Positions 26,031 to 37,228 of a DNA stretch of 64,000 nucleotides are shown piece after piece. Under the pieces are notes generated by a model. The model was given only the letters and a program-made list of their open reading frames with translations. It was not told the DNA's origin and made no database searches. This DNA comes from Anaeramoeba flamelloides. Its lineage: Eukaryota > Metamonada > Anaeramoebidae. The stretch's first letter is position 1; each line of letters begins with the position of its first letter. The stretch spans positions 9,222,501-9,286,500 of the forward strand of contig JANTQA010000008.1 in NCBI GenBank assembly GCA_027625915.1. The letters are read 5' to 3'. A program made the position numbers and the translations under genes.

Positions 26031-26710
26031 AATATTTAAAAAAAAAAAAAAAAACAATTATAAATTAAAATCAAAAAACATTATACCAAAAATTTTAAAG
26101 TTGGTACAATAAAATAATAGCATGACAAATTCGTTAAAAATACTATTCGAAATTAATGTTGTATCAATTTTCCATAGTACCAACTGGTTTTATTTGAGTT
26201 TTTCTATTTCAATTGAAATTAACTGTACTTATATCAATCACTTATACTTTTTCTGATCATATGAAATAATTAAGTAATTTAAAAAAAATACAATAGATAC
26301 TCAAAAAAAAAAAAAAAAAAAACCGAAATATTTGCCATATAACTAAATTATTTCCCGCTTTAAATTTAAGAATTATTTTAATTTTTTTAATTGTTTTAAT
26401 TATATCAAATATTTTAAATTTAATTTATAATAGAATCTAATATAAACAACCCCTTTGGTAAAAATATTTCAACTTTTCAATTCCTCTAATTCTCATAAAA
26501 ATTGCAATTGATAATTATTCAAAAATGTGAGTAGAAATAATTTTGATTCAAAACGGGAAATCTAAAAAAAATAAAAAACATAAAGTAAAAAATTTGAAAT
26601 ATCATTTATTAAAAAGAAAAAATATTAGATATTTAAATAAAAAAAAAAAAATTATCATTCATTTTGTTTTTTCTATTTAATAAATAATAAAATTTTAAAA
26701 AAATCTAAGA

Positions 26711-26734
26711 TATATATATATATATATATATATA
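26711..26734. repeat. (TA)n microsatellite
   Basis: About 12 TA units, about 80 bp beyond the 3' end of the WDR3 coding region. Confidence 0.9.
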
Positions 26735-26813
26735 ATGTATTATGAAAAATATTATTCATATTTTTAAAATGAAATATTAAAAATTTTTTCTTCTCATTTT
26801 CTTTTTAGGTTCT

Positions 26814-27992
26814 TTAGATTTTTTTTTTTTTTTCTAAAAGGCTCGCATAATCAAACAATAAGCTTTCGTCTTGGTTTTTGATATGTTCTTGAAGAGATTC
26901 CAAAGCGACGATATTAAACCCGATGTTATTTTTCAAATTTAACAATTCAAATTGAGAAGATTTTTGCAGTTCTGTTAATAAAGATATTGCAACTTTATTG
27001 GAGATGAATTGATTTTGGTAAGTATTCAGAATTAAAAATAAGCATCTTAGTGCAAGTTCTATTTCCTTTTGCTGTTTGATCCAAATATTGATAAAGGATA
27101 AAAGTTTTATTGCACTTGTGAAGGGTACAACTAGCAACGCTTCTTGCAAGTCGTTTGGATGTATACTTTTAATCATTTTGAGCATGTAATCTGCGGGCGA
27201 TAGGCCTAGCATTAAGGGGTTTTCGGCCTTTTTCAAATTGTCAAGTTCGTTTTCGCTCATTTCTAACGCGCTTAATAACTTTTCGCCGCCTTTGACTGTT
27301 TGCAACGTTCTTTTGCCCGCGTTTAACGATTGATTTAAATTTTGTTCATTAGTTGATCCTTCGCCCTGTTGCAATTCCATTTGCAATTGCATTTCGATTT
27401 CCTTTTCATGATTTTCAATTAAGGACTTTTCAAAAAGTTCATCCATTTGGTTTTCCTTTTCTTCTTCAATAAACAATTGTTCGTCGGTCTTTTCCCAAAT
27501 TCTAATCGAGGAGTCCTTTGATGCAGATATTACAAAGCTGCCGTTTTGGTTTATATCCAAAGCTGTGATATCCAAATGGTGGCTTCGTAGAGTTTGAATA
27601 CAATCATAATTGTCCATATCCCAATATTTGATAGTGTTATCCTTTGAAGCGGAAAATAAATAGTGCGTATTGGGTACAAACTTAACCCCAGTGATATTTC
27701 CGTCGTGTGCAAAGATGGATCTGTGGCAATCACCGAAATCTAACCCCCAAATTTTAATATTTTTATCAGCACTGCCAGTTGCAATTAAAGTGGAATCCGA
27801 TGAGAAGTCAAATGATAAAACAGGTAGCTTATGTCCGTATAAACTTAAATAGAATTTCAAGCTATCGACATAGAATATTTTTATTGTGCAATCAAGTAAA
27901 CTAACGCCAATAAATTTGCCATCGGGGCTAAATTTGGCATAAAGAACGCTATCGCCCATTTTTAAGGTTTTAGAATGAACTATTCCTAATCT

Positions 27993-28023
<31 letters not shown>

Positions 28024-29918
28024 TTTTTCTTCTTGTTTTTTTTCTTTTTGCTTTGATTTCCCATCTCTTTCTCTTTCTCTTCCTCTTCCTTTTGTTGATC
28101 TTCTTCATCGATTTCAATTAATTCAAAATCAAAAAATTTAACATCATGATCAGCAGAACCGGTGATAATACCACTTTTGTCTGGAGTCAGTCCAATTGAC
28201 CAAATAGAATCGGTGTGTGGCTGTGTTTTTTCAATAAGTTCTGCAGTTGCTACGTCAAACAAATATAATTCTCCTTTTTTATTTCCAATTATTAAATGAC
28301 GATCACCTGGAACCCAAAGACAGCATAAGGCATACCCGGCATATAAGGTTCTTATACAATTACGTGTTTTTAAATTCCAAACTCTGACCGAATCACTTGC
28401 AACCGTGGCGAGCATTGTTTGATCTTCGCTAATTGCAAGAGATCGGATGTCTGTAGAATGCCCTCTTTCCGTAATCAGTCTTTCGTTTTCCCAGGCGCCT
28501 TCATCTTTTTCGGAAAGCGATATGTTGATTATTTGTAATTGGTTACTTCGGTATGACAGCAATAAAGGCAAATTATCTTCAAACTTTTGCTTTTTTTTCA
28601 TATTTTGAAATTTTTTTTCTTTGCCAACGGGCAAAAATGAAAACCCACTAACTTTTGAATTTAAATTAATTAAAGATAAAGACACAAAGGTTAATTGTGT
28701 TTTAATTTGTTCGTTCCATTGAAGTTCGTTTTCATTTACTTTTTCTTCTTCTTTTTCAATTTCAATTTCGATTTCCTTTTCCTCTTCAATTTTAAAAGTG
28801 TTGTTCTTTTTCTTTTTTTGATTCTTATTATAATTCTTTTTCCCATTCATGAATTTTTCTTTTTCTTTTTGCTTTTCTTTTAATTTTTGGATTTTCTTTC
28901 TTTGCTTTCTTTTTAATTTTTTCCATTTTAATTTAATTTCTTCATCCGTTCTTATTTTGAATACCTCTAATTGCTTTCCTGAAGTCATTAAAATTAATAC
29001 CTTTCGATTTGGATCAATTCTCATCGAAATAATTTTCCCTTTGGATTTTCTTTCAATCCCGCCCAAGAAAGCATATTGGTTCTCCAAAAGTTCATTTAAA
29101 ATTCCGTCTTTCTCATTTTCATTGTCGTTTTCAATTTCAATTGTTTGTCCCTGTTGTAATTGAGAATTCTCTGTTTTTTTTGCTTCCTCGCCTTTATTAT
29201 TGCTCTTGCTTTGGATTGAAAAGGCTTCAAAGCCTTGACTTTTTTTCCCAAAGTCTGAAAGATCCTTTTGCTTTTTTGCCAAAGACCAAACCCTGACTAA
29301 TTGATCTTTTGAGCCTGTAATGATCAATTGATCCTTTTGATCAAAGGTACAGGAGCTCACTTCGTCTTTATGGCCAACAAGAGTACTGATACAGTTTTGG
29401 GTGTTTAAATCCCAGACCTTGACAGTCTTGTCTTTTGAACTTGAGACAAGATGGTTTTTCGATGTAAACAGGATCTTGGTGATCACATTGCGGTGGCTCC
29501 GTAGTTTAAAAAGCCCCCTCTGGGCAAGTAAATCCCAGACAATAATCGTGGTGTCATCCGAGCCACTTGCAAACATCGATCCGTCATTCCTAAAGTTTAT
29601 TGTACGGACAGAAGAATGGTGACCAGATAGCGAGCACACCAGGCTGTAGTCAACAAGCGACCAGACTTGAAGATCGCCGTTAGTATGGCCCGTAATTGCA
29701 ATTTTTTGATCAGGAGAGACACAGAGCGCAGTAATCCCTGATGTCGAAGATCTCATTTCTTTGAGAATTGTTGATTGTTTTAAATTAATCACATACAATG
29801 TCTCTAATCCACTTACCAAACATCTGTTTCTCCCTAGACCTGCATATATCGTTGACAAACCAGTGGTTACAACTCCAAAGTAATCAGAAAGTTGATATTT
29901 TAAATAAATTTTTACCAT
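26814..29918 (-). CDS. WDR3: WDR3/Utp12, small-subunit processome WD40 protein, 1034 aa
   Basis: A single-exon gene for the WD40 protein Utp12/Dip2 (WDR3 in animals), a UTP-B component of the SSU processome needed for 18S pre-rRNA processing in the nucleolus. The N-terminus (VKIYLKYQLSDYFGVV) resembles that of WDR3 (TKQYLRYVASAVFGVI). At least ten WD repeats follow in two propellers, with clear units such as GSDDTTIIVWDL, SSKDKTVKVWDL, GSADKNIKIWGL, SASKDNTIKYWDM and SASKDSSIRIWE. The C-terminal region (about 900-1034) has the Utp12 domain, with ELALRCLFLIL and NNIGFNIVALE matching the family. The length is slightly above the usual 900-950 aa because of two low-complexity inserts: a Lys/Glu-rich one at about 330-400, and a near-pure Lys run at about 625-648 read from a TTC-type repeat. 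The start ATG has a poly-T tract about 50 bp upstream on the coding strand. Confidence 0.94.
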
Positions 29919-32900
29919 ACGTTTGATTAATTATTATGTTCTTGCTTTGTTCTCTTGAAGGAAACAATAAAAAAAAAAAAAAAAAAAAAAAATTAAAAAG
30001 ATCGAATAATCAATAGCTAAGAAAAGTAAAAAATGGAAAAAGTTTCAATTCAAACAAAAAAAGAACATGTACTGTTCTTAAAAATAATAAATTTTGTTTG
30101 TGTTGGTAATTTGTTGTAGATTGATTACGTATAAATTATTTTATTATTTTTGAAAAAGATTTTGTTCAAATTTAAGCAGGATCATGTCTTTATCAAAATA
30201 AATATATGAGAGTATACTCTGTTCATTTTTTATCGAACTAACGTTCAAATTTGTTATGTTGTGAAAAATAGGCTAGTTTTTAATTTAGAGGATTTATTTG
30301 AGTTTTTAATATTTGCCAAGAAATGGAATGATCTAATCCTAAAAAATCTGGCATTTTACATATAGATTTCATTCTTTACTTGTGGTGTACTCAATTTTTA
30401 TACCAAAATATAAGTTTAATTATATTCGGATTCATTCAAGTTTTCAAAGAAGACATTTCAACCTATTTAAAAAAGATCCTGATTTTAGTTATGGGGATAA
30501 CAAAATATTAAAATATCTACTTTTTTCCTCTCAAGATATGATTTGGAAATTCTCAAAAAGATTACTTTCCACATGATTGAAATAAAATCACTACTCATCA
30601 ATTCGATAATTATTGTTACATATGTTGATTAATTAGATAAATTATCAAAAGTAAATATATTACTTTTTTTTTCAAATTTTTTATTTTTTTACAATAAATT
30701 AGTGTTTATAAAACATTAATATAATTAAAAAAATTTATGGTAACATGATAATATTTATCATATAACCAACGAATGATGAAATTCCTTTTTTAACATTTTA
30801 ATCAATGATAATTCCGTTTTTTTTTGGACTCTTCTAGATCAAGATCTGTTTACAATTAAAATCTGTACTTTTTACATAACTTTAATTATTTTACTAATGA
30901 AAAGAAATAAAAAAAATATATTTTTTTTTTTGAGCCTTTAACCCAAGAATCATTTTATGTGTTAGAAATTACCCTTTTATTGGAAAAAAAATTAAAATAT
31001 ACCCAAGAAAAATGATTTTTTAAAAAGTGTAGCATTTCTACATTAGGTTGGTCATATCAATAAATACATTATTTGTGGTTATATAATTGGTAGTTTTATA
31101 TTGTTTAATTTTGATTTTTTAAGATTTTGAATCTCGGTTTATCTTTTTCAGTTTGAGTCGTTTATTTTTACAATTTTTTTTTAAAGTTGTTGTTTAATTG
31201 TTGGATTCATAGAAGGGGAATTAAATCATATATATATATATGATTTCCTTTAAAAAGTTCCAAAAGGCTATATATTGGGGTTTTTATTAATTTTTTTGGA
31301 TATACATCTTTGAATTCATTTCAATTGTTAAACGTGTAACATTAAACAAATATTTTTCCATTTTTTTTTCTGTTAGGAAAAAAAGGTTAATTTCGAAAAA
31401 GTAAATTGAAATTATTATTGGTGAATTCTTATTCGGGTACAAAAGATAAAAAAATCATCTAGATAAAGGATCTTTATTTTAAAATTTAATTTGCAAAAAA
31501 ACAAACATGAAATATATCTTAAAAGTGTATAAAATGTACTGAATGTCAATTTAGTGATAAAAAACATCATTTTGTAAAAGTATAATTCAATATTTAGTTA
31601 TTTTGGAAAAAAATTCATTAGATCTAAAACAAAACTTAAATCTTATAAAAATGTTTAAAATGTATTTTTAACTTTCTCAATTTCATTTAAATTGCCAAAT
31701 AGGTTTTTATCTTTTTGTTTTAAATATATATAGACTAAATTTCATAATAAATTTCCCAAATATTTTTCATTTTTATATAAACTTTCTTTATTTTATTTTT
31801 AGGCGAAAAACAGATATTTCTAGTGTATAGAACTGAATCTTTAAATATTATTTTTTTTTATTAATTGCTATACCTCCAATTTATAAAAATATTTATCTCA
31901 AAATTTAATTTTCAATGGGCTAAAAATTTTGAAATGGGGTTTATTTTTTATAACTGATTTACCCATGATTAGAAATTCCAAATCTTTCTTAAAATCCTAA
32001 AAATCATAGAAATTAAGGAAATGACAGTAAGAAAAGTAATCGCATTAAACAATTTTCAACTTAATGTAATAAAAAACGACTAACTGACTTATTAAGAGTC
32101 TAAATTATAATATTTTACTTTAATTTTCAAAGTGTGGCTAAATCCTGAAAATGTATTTACGAAAAAAAAGGTAAGGAAATTTTATAAAATATATAATTAC
32201 AAATTATTTTTTTTTTTTTCATCTTATTGGTAAAAGTGGGCATGTATTCTTTATTAACCAGGATGGATAATAAAAATATCTTGAATTTTTTTTTTTTTTT
32301 TTTTTTTTTTTTTGGGGGGGTTCTAAAAAAAATTTTGAAATCCAAAATGGTCCATAAATTGCCAACCGGTGTCTATTTTTTCCAGAATTGATAAGAATAG
32401 TGTAAAATAAATGATTTGAATTAATTGTTTTTAATTCTGAAATAGCGAACTGGTGTTTTTTTTAAAAAAAAGTTTAAAGAAATAAATAGAAACTTCTAGA
32501 AATTTTCTTTTTATTTTCCCGATTTAATAAAATCTAAAGGCCTTTTTCTTTGGCTATTCTGCTTGTTTCTGTTAAATAAATTGATTTTCGAAATAAATCC
32601 AAAACTTAATAAAAGCTAATAATGCTCTTGTAATTTCATTTAAAAGAACAGGGTAAAATTGATGATGTGTAACAATTCTTAAAGATTCTTGGAAAGTTAA
32701 GTCAAACTATACAAATATGAAACTCTACTTTTATACAATAAAAAAATAATAAATATTTAATATTTTTTTACTTTATTTTTCCAGAGACTTTCTAGTTCAA
32801 CCTTAATGATTATTTCAAATTAATATTTGAAATTGTTTTGCATCATTCTTTTATTTGTGAAATTTTTTTACTTTAAATTTTTAAAAAGTATTTTATTTCT

Positions 32901-34427
32901 TTAAATTCGAAAAAAAATTTTAAAAGTGAGTTATTCTTTAAAATATTACGTGTCAATAACTTATTTAAAATTAAAATTTAAGGTTTGATAAAATTAAAAA
33001 TAAACTTGTTTTTTTTTTGATTTTATGAGTATCTCAGAAAATTAAATCTAGTTTAAAGTGCTCTGGTAGAGTGTCTTGCGTTACTATATACCTTAACAGC
33101 TTTTAAATTAGAATATTTTGTTTTAATTGTTTAAAAGTTCTCTCTTTAATAGAAAAGTTGTGGTTTTTGAAAATGTATCTTGACAGTTCGAGACATTGTA
33201 GCAAAAAATAATTTTCTGAAATGGTATATAAAAAAAAATTGCAATTTTCATGAGTACCTAATACAAATCAAAAACTAAACAACACTAGAAGTGGGACCGA
33301 TCTATAAAAATCAACAATCAAACAAGTTTTTATGTTCAGAAAAAAGCACCAAAGGGTATTACTCAATTTCCAATTTGAATACTTATAAATAACATTTCGA
33401 AAACAACAGAATTGAATGGATTTTGAAGTGTCTCTCTTTGACATTTTTCAAGATTTCTGAAAAAATTTTTTTTTCTTTATTTTCATTTCTCAAATGATTT
33501 ATTTTTAACTTAGGAATGTTACAAAATCCTTATTGTACTAAATATAAAGGATTAAAAATATGACAAAAAATTGGTTAAAATCAAATTGAATTGGTTGTGT
33601 ACTTTTAGAAAATAATTTGTGTTGAATTGAAGAAATTGAATTCTTTTGAAAATTTTAAAAAAAGTAACAATAATTTTTCTTTTTAATTATTTGATTTAGT
33701 CATTACTTTTTAATTGAATTTTTTAGCGATTAGATTCTCTCAAAATTTTTAATTCATGTAATTTGAATTTTGTCGATAAAAAGAAGGAAAATTTCACACT
33801 ACTCTTTTTAGGATCAATCTACTCCTTGAGTATGGATCAAATGGACAATATATGAAGATCACCTTAACAAAAAAATCCAAAGTAAAAATTTGTTACATTT
33901 TTTGAATACTTATCAAATAGAAAAATCTGAACCTATAAACTGAATTTGAATATTAATCTTATTCAAGAGAGTAATAATAGAATTCTAAAACCAAATATAT
34001 TTTTTTTTAATCACTAAATAATTTTTTTTATACAAAAAATTCTTTATTCAAATCAAAATGTCAAAAAAACACCAAAATTTGGGTTTGTATGTTCTTTGGT
34101 TATTAAATTCCAATCTCTTGGAAACATAAATAACACAATTAAAATTAATTGATAATAAAAAACATTTTTTTAAAATTTAACTTGAAATTTTAATAAATTG
34201 TAAGTGTTCTTTTTACACGTCACCAACAAGACACCAAAAATTTTTTGAAAACGAGATTTCAATTTCCAATTTAAACACTCAACTTTTTTCTTTTAAAAAA
34301 CCTTTTTTTTTTGATATTTTGCTTCCTTTTTGAAATTCTTTTTATTTTTTTGAATTTTTCGATCTTTACTTAAACCTAATGTTGGTTTCTAAATACAAAA
34401 AGACTCAAAAATACATTTTTAGCCAAA
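29919..34427. other. 4.5 kb gene-free region between divergent genes
   Basis: Lies between WDR3 (-) and NAC alpha (+), whose promoters must both be here. It contains a poly-A run at about 29970-29992, repeat G copy 2, a poly-T/poly-G run at about 32288-32320, and a lone family D-like end at about 31920-31945 (TTTTGAAATGGGGTTTA). No further gene was recognised. Confidence 0.65.
33185..33870 (+). repeat. dispersed repeat G, copy 2
   Basis: Collinear with 13075-13850; see the words listed there. It ends about 560 bp before the NAC alpha start codon. Confidence 0.72.
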
Positions 34428-37228
34428 ATGTCAATCACCACTGATGAAAACGAAATCAAAAAAATTGAAGAGGAAATGAAAAAGAAAGAAGAAAAACAAC
34501 CCCAAGTTGAAGAAATTGATGAAGAAAAAGAAAAAAAAGAAGAAAAAAAACACGAACACGAACACCATCATCATCATGAACATGACCACACACACGAACA
34601 CAAACACGAAGAAACAAAACCAAAAAAGAAAAGAAGACAAAGCAAACTTGAAAAGAAAATCAGAAGACAAGTCTCCAAATTAAAATTAAAACCATTAAAA
34701 GGTGTCAATATGGTTGTAATCAAAAAACAATCTGAATCTTCAGAACTTATCATTTATGATCCAGACGTTTATATGACAAGAAAAAAGGACCACTACGTCA
34801 TTTTTGGTGTATTAACTGTTCAAGATCCAAACAAACTCTTACAACAAACTGCTGGAGATCAAGTCAGTGACTTACTTGGCAAAGTAATTTTTTTTTTTTT
34901 TTTATTTTTTTTTTCTTGCTTTTTTTAAAATTTTTTCTTTTTTTTATTTTTTTGAAAATTTAATTTTTTGTTTTTTTTCCACCATTTTCCATTTGAACTT
35001 TGTGAGAGTTAACCTACAGTTAATTTCAAAATAAAAGGAACAAAATTTTCATGGAAAAAAAGAAAAATTCAAAGCCGAAGAATTAAAATACAAACACAAA
35101 GCCTACAATTCTACTATTTATAGTAAAATAAAAAGATCAAATTTTTCAGTCAGCTTTCCAAAATACTCACATCCACAAGAATCAAAACCAGTCATCAGAA
35201 GTCTCCAATTCTAAAAGAATCGTAATTAAGAATTTAAACTGATTTATTGAATTAAAAATTGAAATTTTACATGATTTTAAAACTCTTTTTTTGCAAAGCT
35301 GAATGAAAATTTTGTTACATTTATTTTTCAACACATAGAGTATTTTTTACTTTTTCCATTTACTTTTCTCAAAATTGCCTTTTATTTAATATAGGTTGGT
35401 TCTAATTTAAGAATCCTAATTTAATATAATTTTAACAATTTTAATGGAAACATTGTAACATTTTATCTATTATTAATAAAATTAAGAATATTATTATCAA
35501 AATCTGGTTTGTTTATAAAATTAAGATACTGTAAACTTTTTACAGATCACATTTTTCTCTAGCTAAAAAATAAAGCCTAATGTTTTTAATTTGCATACAC
35601 GAAATGGAACCACAAAAGTATAACTAACAATTTAAGATTGTGTAATAATTTATTTCTATTAATAATTCACAAGATCTGTAAAATTTAAAGGATCAGCCTT
35701 TGATCGAAACAATTTAATTATTAAAAAATGAGAAAAAAAATATTCTGAATTTTATAAATTTTTTATTGTCGAATTCACATATTTTTATCAAATTTAAATT
35801 TTTAATGATTAAAGTTTTAATAAAAATCACTTTATGAAACTTGGAATAATACACCTTTTAATTTTGTTTCAACCTTAAACTGTATTTATTCTAACTTATT
35901 TAATTTCATTTTGAAAAATCGATTTAGGATTATCAATTAATTAAAAAAAAAAATATAAAATCATTTTAAAAAAAGTTATAACTACAAGTTCAATAAAAAC
36001 TGTTACTCAAACTCTTTGTTTCTCTTTTAATCAATTTGAGTAACACATAAAACTTTTTAAAACGTGTATTCCTCACTTTTTGAAAATAGCTTTACTCATT
36101 GTTTCAATCATTATTTGGAAAAAATTATATTTCTCTCAAATTTTTGATATAAAAGAAAAAAATTTTTTACCATAAACAATAAGGAATAAAAAATAAATTA
36201 AAAACGAAAAATATATTTTTACAACATAATTCTTATTCCTTAAAAAAAAAAAAAAAAATTCACAAAGAGTTGCAAATAAATTTGAATTCAACTCTTTTTA
36301 AAAAGTGAGACTACTGCTTTAAAAATATGTTATGTGTTACTCTAAATACTTAAAAAGAGTGAACCCAACAGTTTAAGTAACTCTTTTTATAAAAATTTGT
36401 AATACTCACTTTTTTTAAGCAGCTTTATTTAAATTTATTTTTTCTTAAAATAATATATACATTTGAATTTTATTTTGTACTTTTCTCCAATTCAATAAGT
36501 TTTATATTTGAGTGTTTTGAAGTTTTTTAAACAGTTTGATTTATCTTTTAATTAATTACATAAATTTGTTTTTTAAAATTAAAGATTAATTATAATATAA
36601 TTTCTGTTTTTTTTAGCAAGTCAACAGATTTTTATTTGTAATAAACCCTTCAATTATACTTTTTCGAAATTGTGAAACAAGTTATAAATTTTTCTCAAAA
36701 TTGTCGAAATATTTGTATCCCAAGCAAAAATACTCTTTGAAAATGCTTTATTTTAATAATTAAAGAAAAAATTTTTTTTTAATAAGCATACTTCTCCTTC
36801 CTGCCTATTAATGATAAACAAAAGTAAAATCCAAGATAATTTTTATTCTGAAAAATGATGTTAATTCTTTCAAAAAAAAAAAACAATTTGATCACAATAT
36901 CTAAATATATTATTCTTCTAAATTTTTTAACTATTATTTTCTTTTTCTTTTGGGAACACAAAAGAAAGAAACAGAAGAAGAAAAAGAAGAAGAAGAAAAA
37001 GAAGAAGAAAAGAAAGAAGAAGAAACTAAAGAAGAAAAGGTAGAAAAAACTGAAGAAAAAGAAACCGAAAAAACTGAAGAAAAAGATGAAGAAGAAGACT
37101 TAACAGGAATCAACGTTGAAGATATCCAAATTGTCATGGATCAAGCAAAATGCACACGTTCGGTTGCTATCAAGGCACTTAAAGAAGCTGGTGGCGATAA
37201 AGTTAACGCAATTATTAGCTTGACATAA
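34428..37228 (+). CDS. NACA: nascent polypeptide-associated complex subunit alpha, 2 exons, 239 aa
   Basis: Exons 34428-34883 and 36965-37228. NAC alpha pairs with NAC beta (BTF3) and binds nascent chains at the ribosome exit tunnel. Exon 1 carries the NAC domain: [18 protein letters not shown] is the ribosome-binding/dimerisation helix, followed by [26 protein letters not shown] and TVQD. Exon 2 carries the C-terminal UBA domain, [20 protein letters not shown] to the end, ending NAIISLT (human NAIMELT). The join is phase 0: donor AAA|GTAATT and acceptor CAAAAG|AAAGAA after a T-rich tract, giving LLGK-KETEEE. The intron is 2,081 bp. Two features are unusual: a His-rich segment ([20 protein letters not shown]) at about residues 43-62 before the NAC domain, and an almost pure Glu/Lys linker of about 45 residues between NAC and UBA. 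The exact acceptor could shift by a few codons because the linker is repetitive. Confidence 0.93.
34884..36964 (+). other. 2,081 bp intron of the NAC alpha gene
   Basis: GTAATT donor and CAAAAG acceptor. The interior holds one family F element (35124-35330). At about 36000-36420 there is a patch of related short repeats in both orientations, built around ACTCTTTTTAAAAAGTGAG and GTAACTC-type words. No additional exon was seen. Confidence 0.85.
35124..35330. repeat. family F MITE, copy 1 (inside the NAC intron)
   Basis: About 207 bp with terminal inverted repeats of about 40 bp: AAAATAAAAAGATCAAATTT then CAGTCAGCTTTCCAAAA at the left, and GCAAAGCTGAATGAAAATTT at the right. The second copy at 42810-43019 has the same ends and the same length. 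Confidence 0.75.

Larger units (their letters stand above)
23601..26813. other. 3.2 kb gene-free region between convergent genes
   Basis: Lies between the lipase-like gene (+) and WDR3 (-), which converge, so it holds both 3' ends. It contains one full and one partial family D element, an AAT repeat at about 25277-25306 and a TA repeat at 26711-26734. No gene was seen. Confidence 0.7.

Noticed and set aside
32288-32320. Poly-T followed by a run of G as a telomere- or tail-like signal
   Set aside because: A single homopolymer junction without repeated units. It is not telomeric, and no LINE/SINE body lies next to it.
33058-33115. tRNA-like A-box word (CTCTGGTAGAGTG)
   Set aside because: There is no matching T-arm or acceptor stem at the right distance, and no cloverleaf can be drawn.
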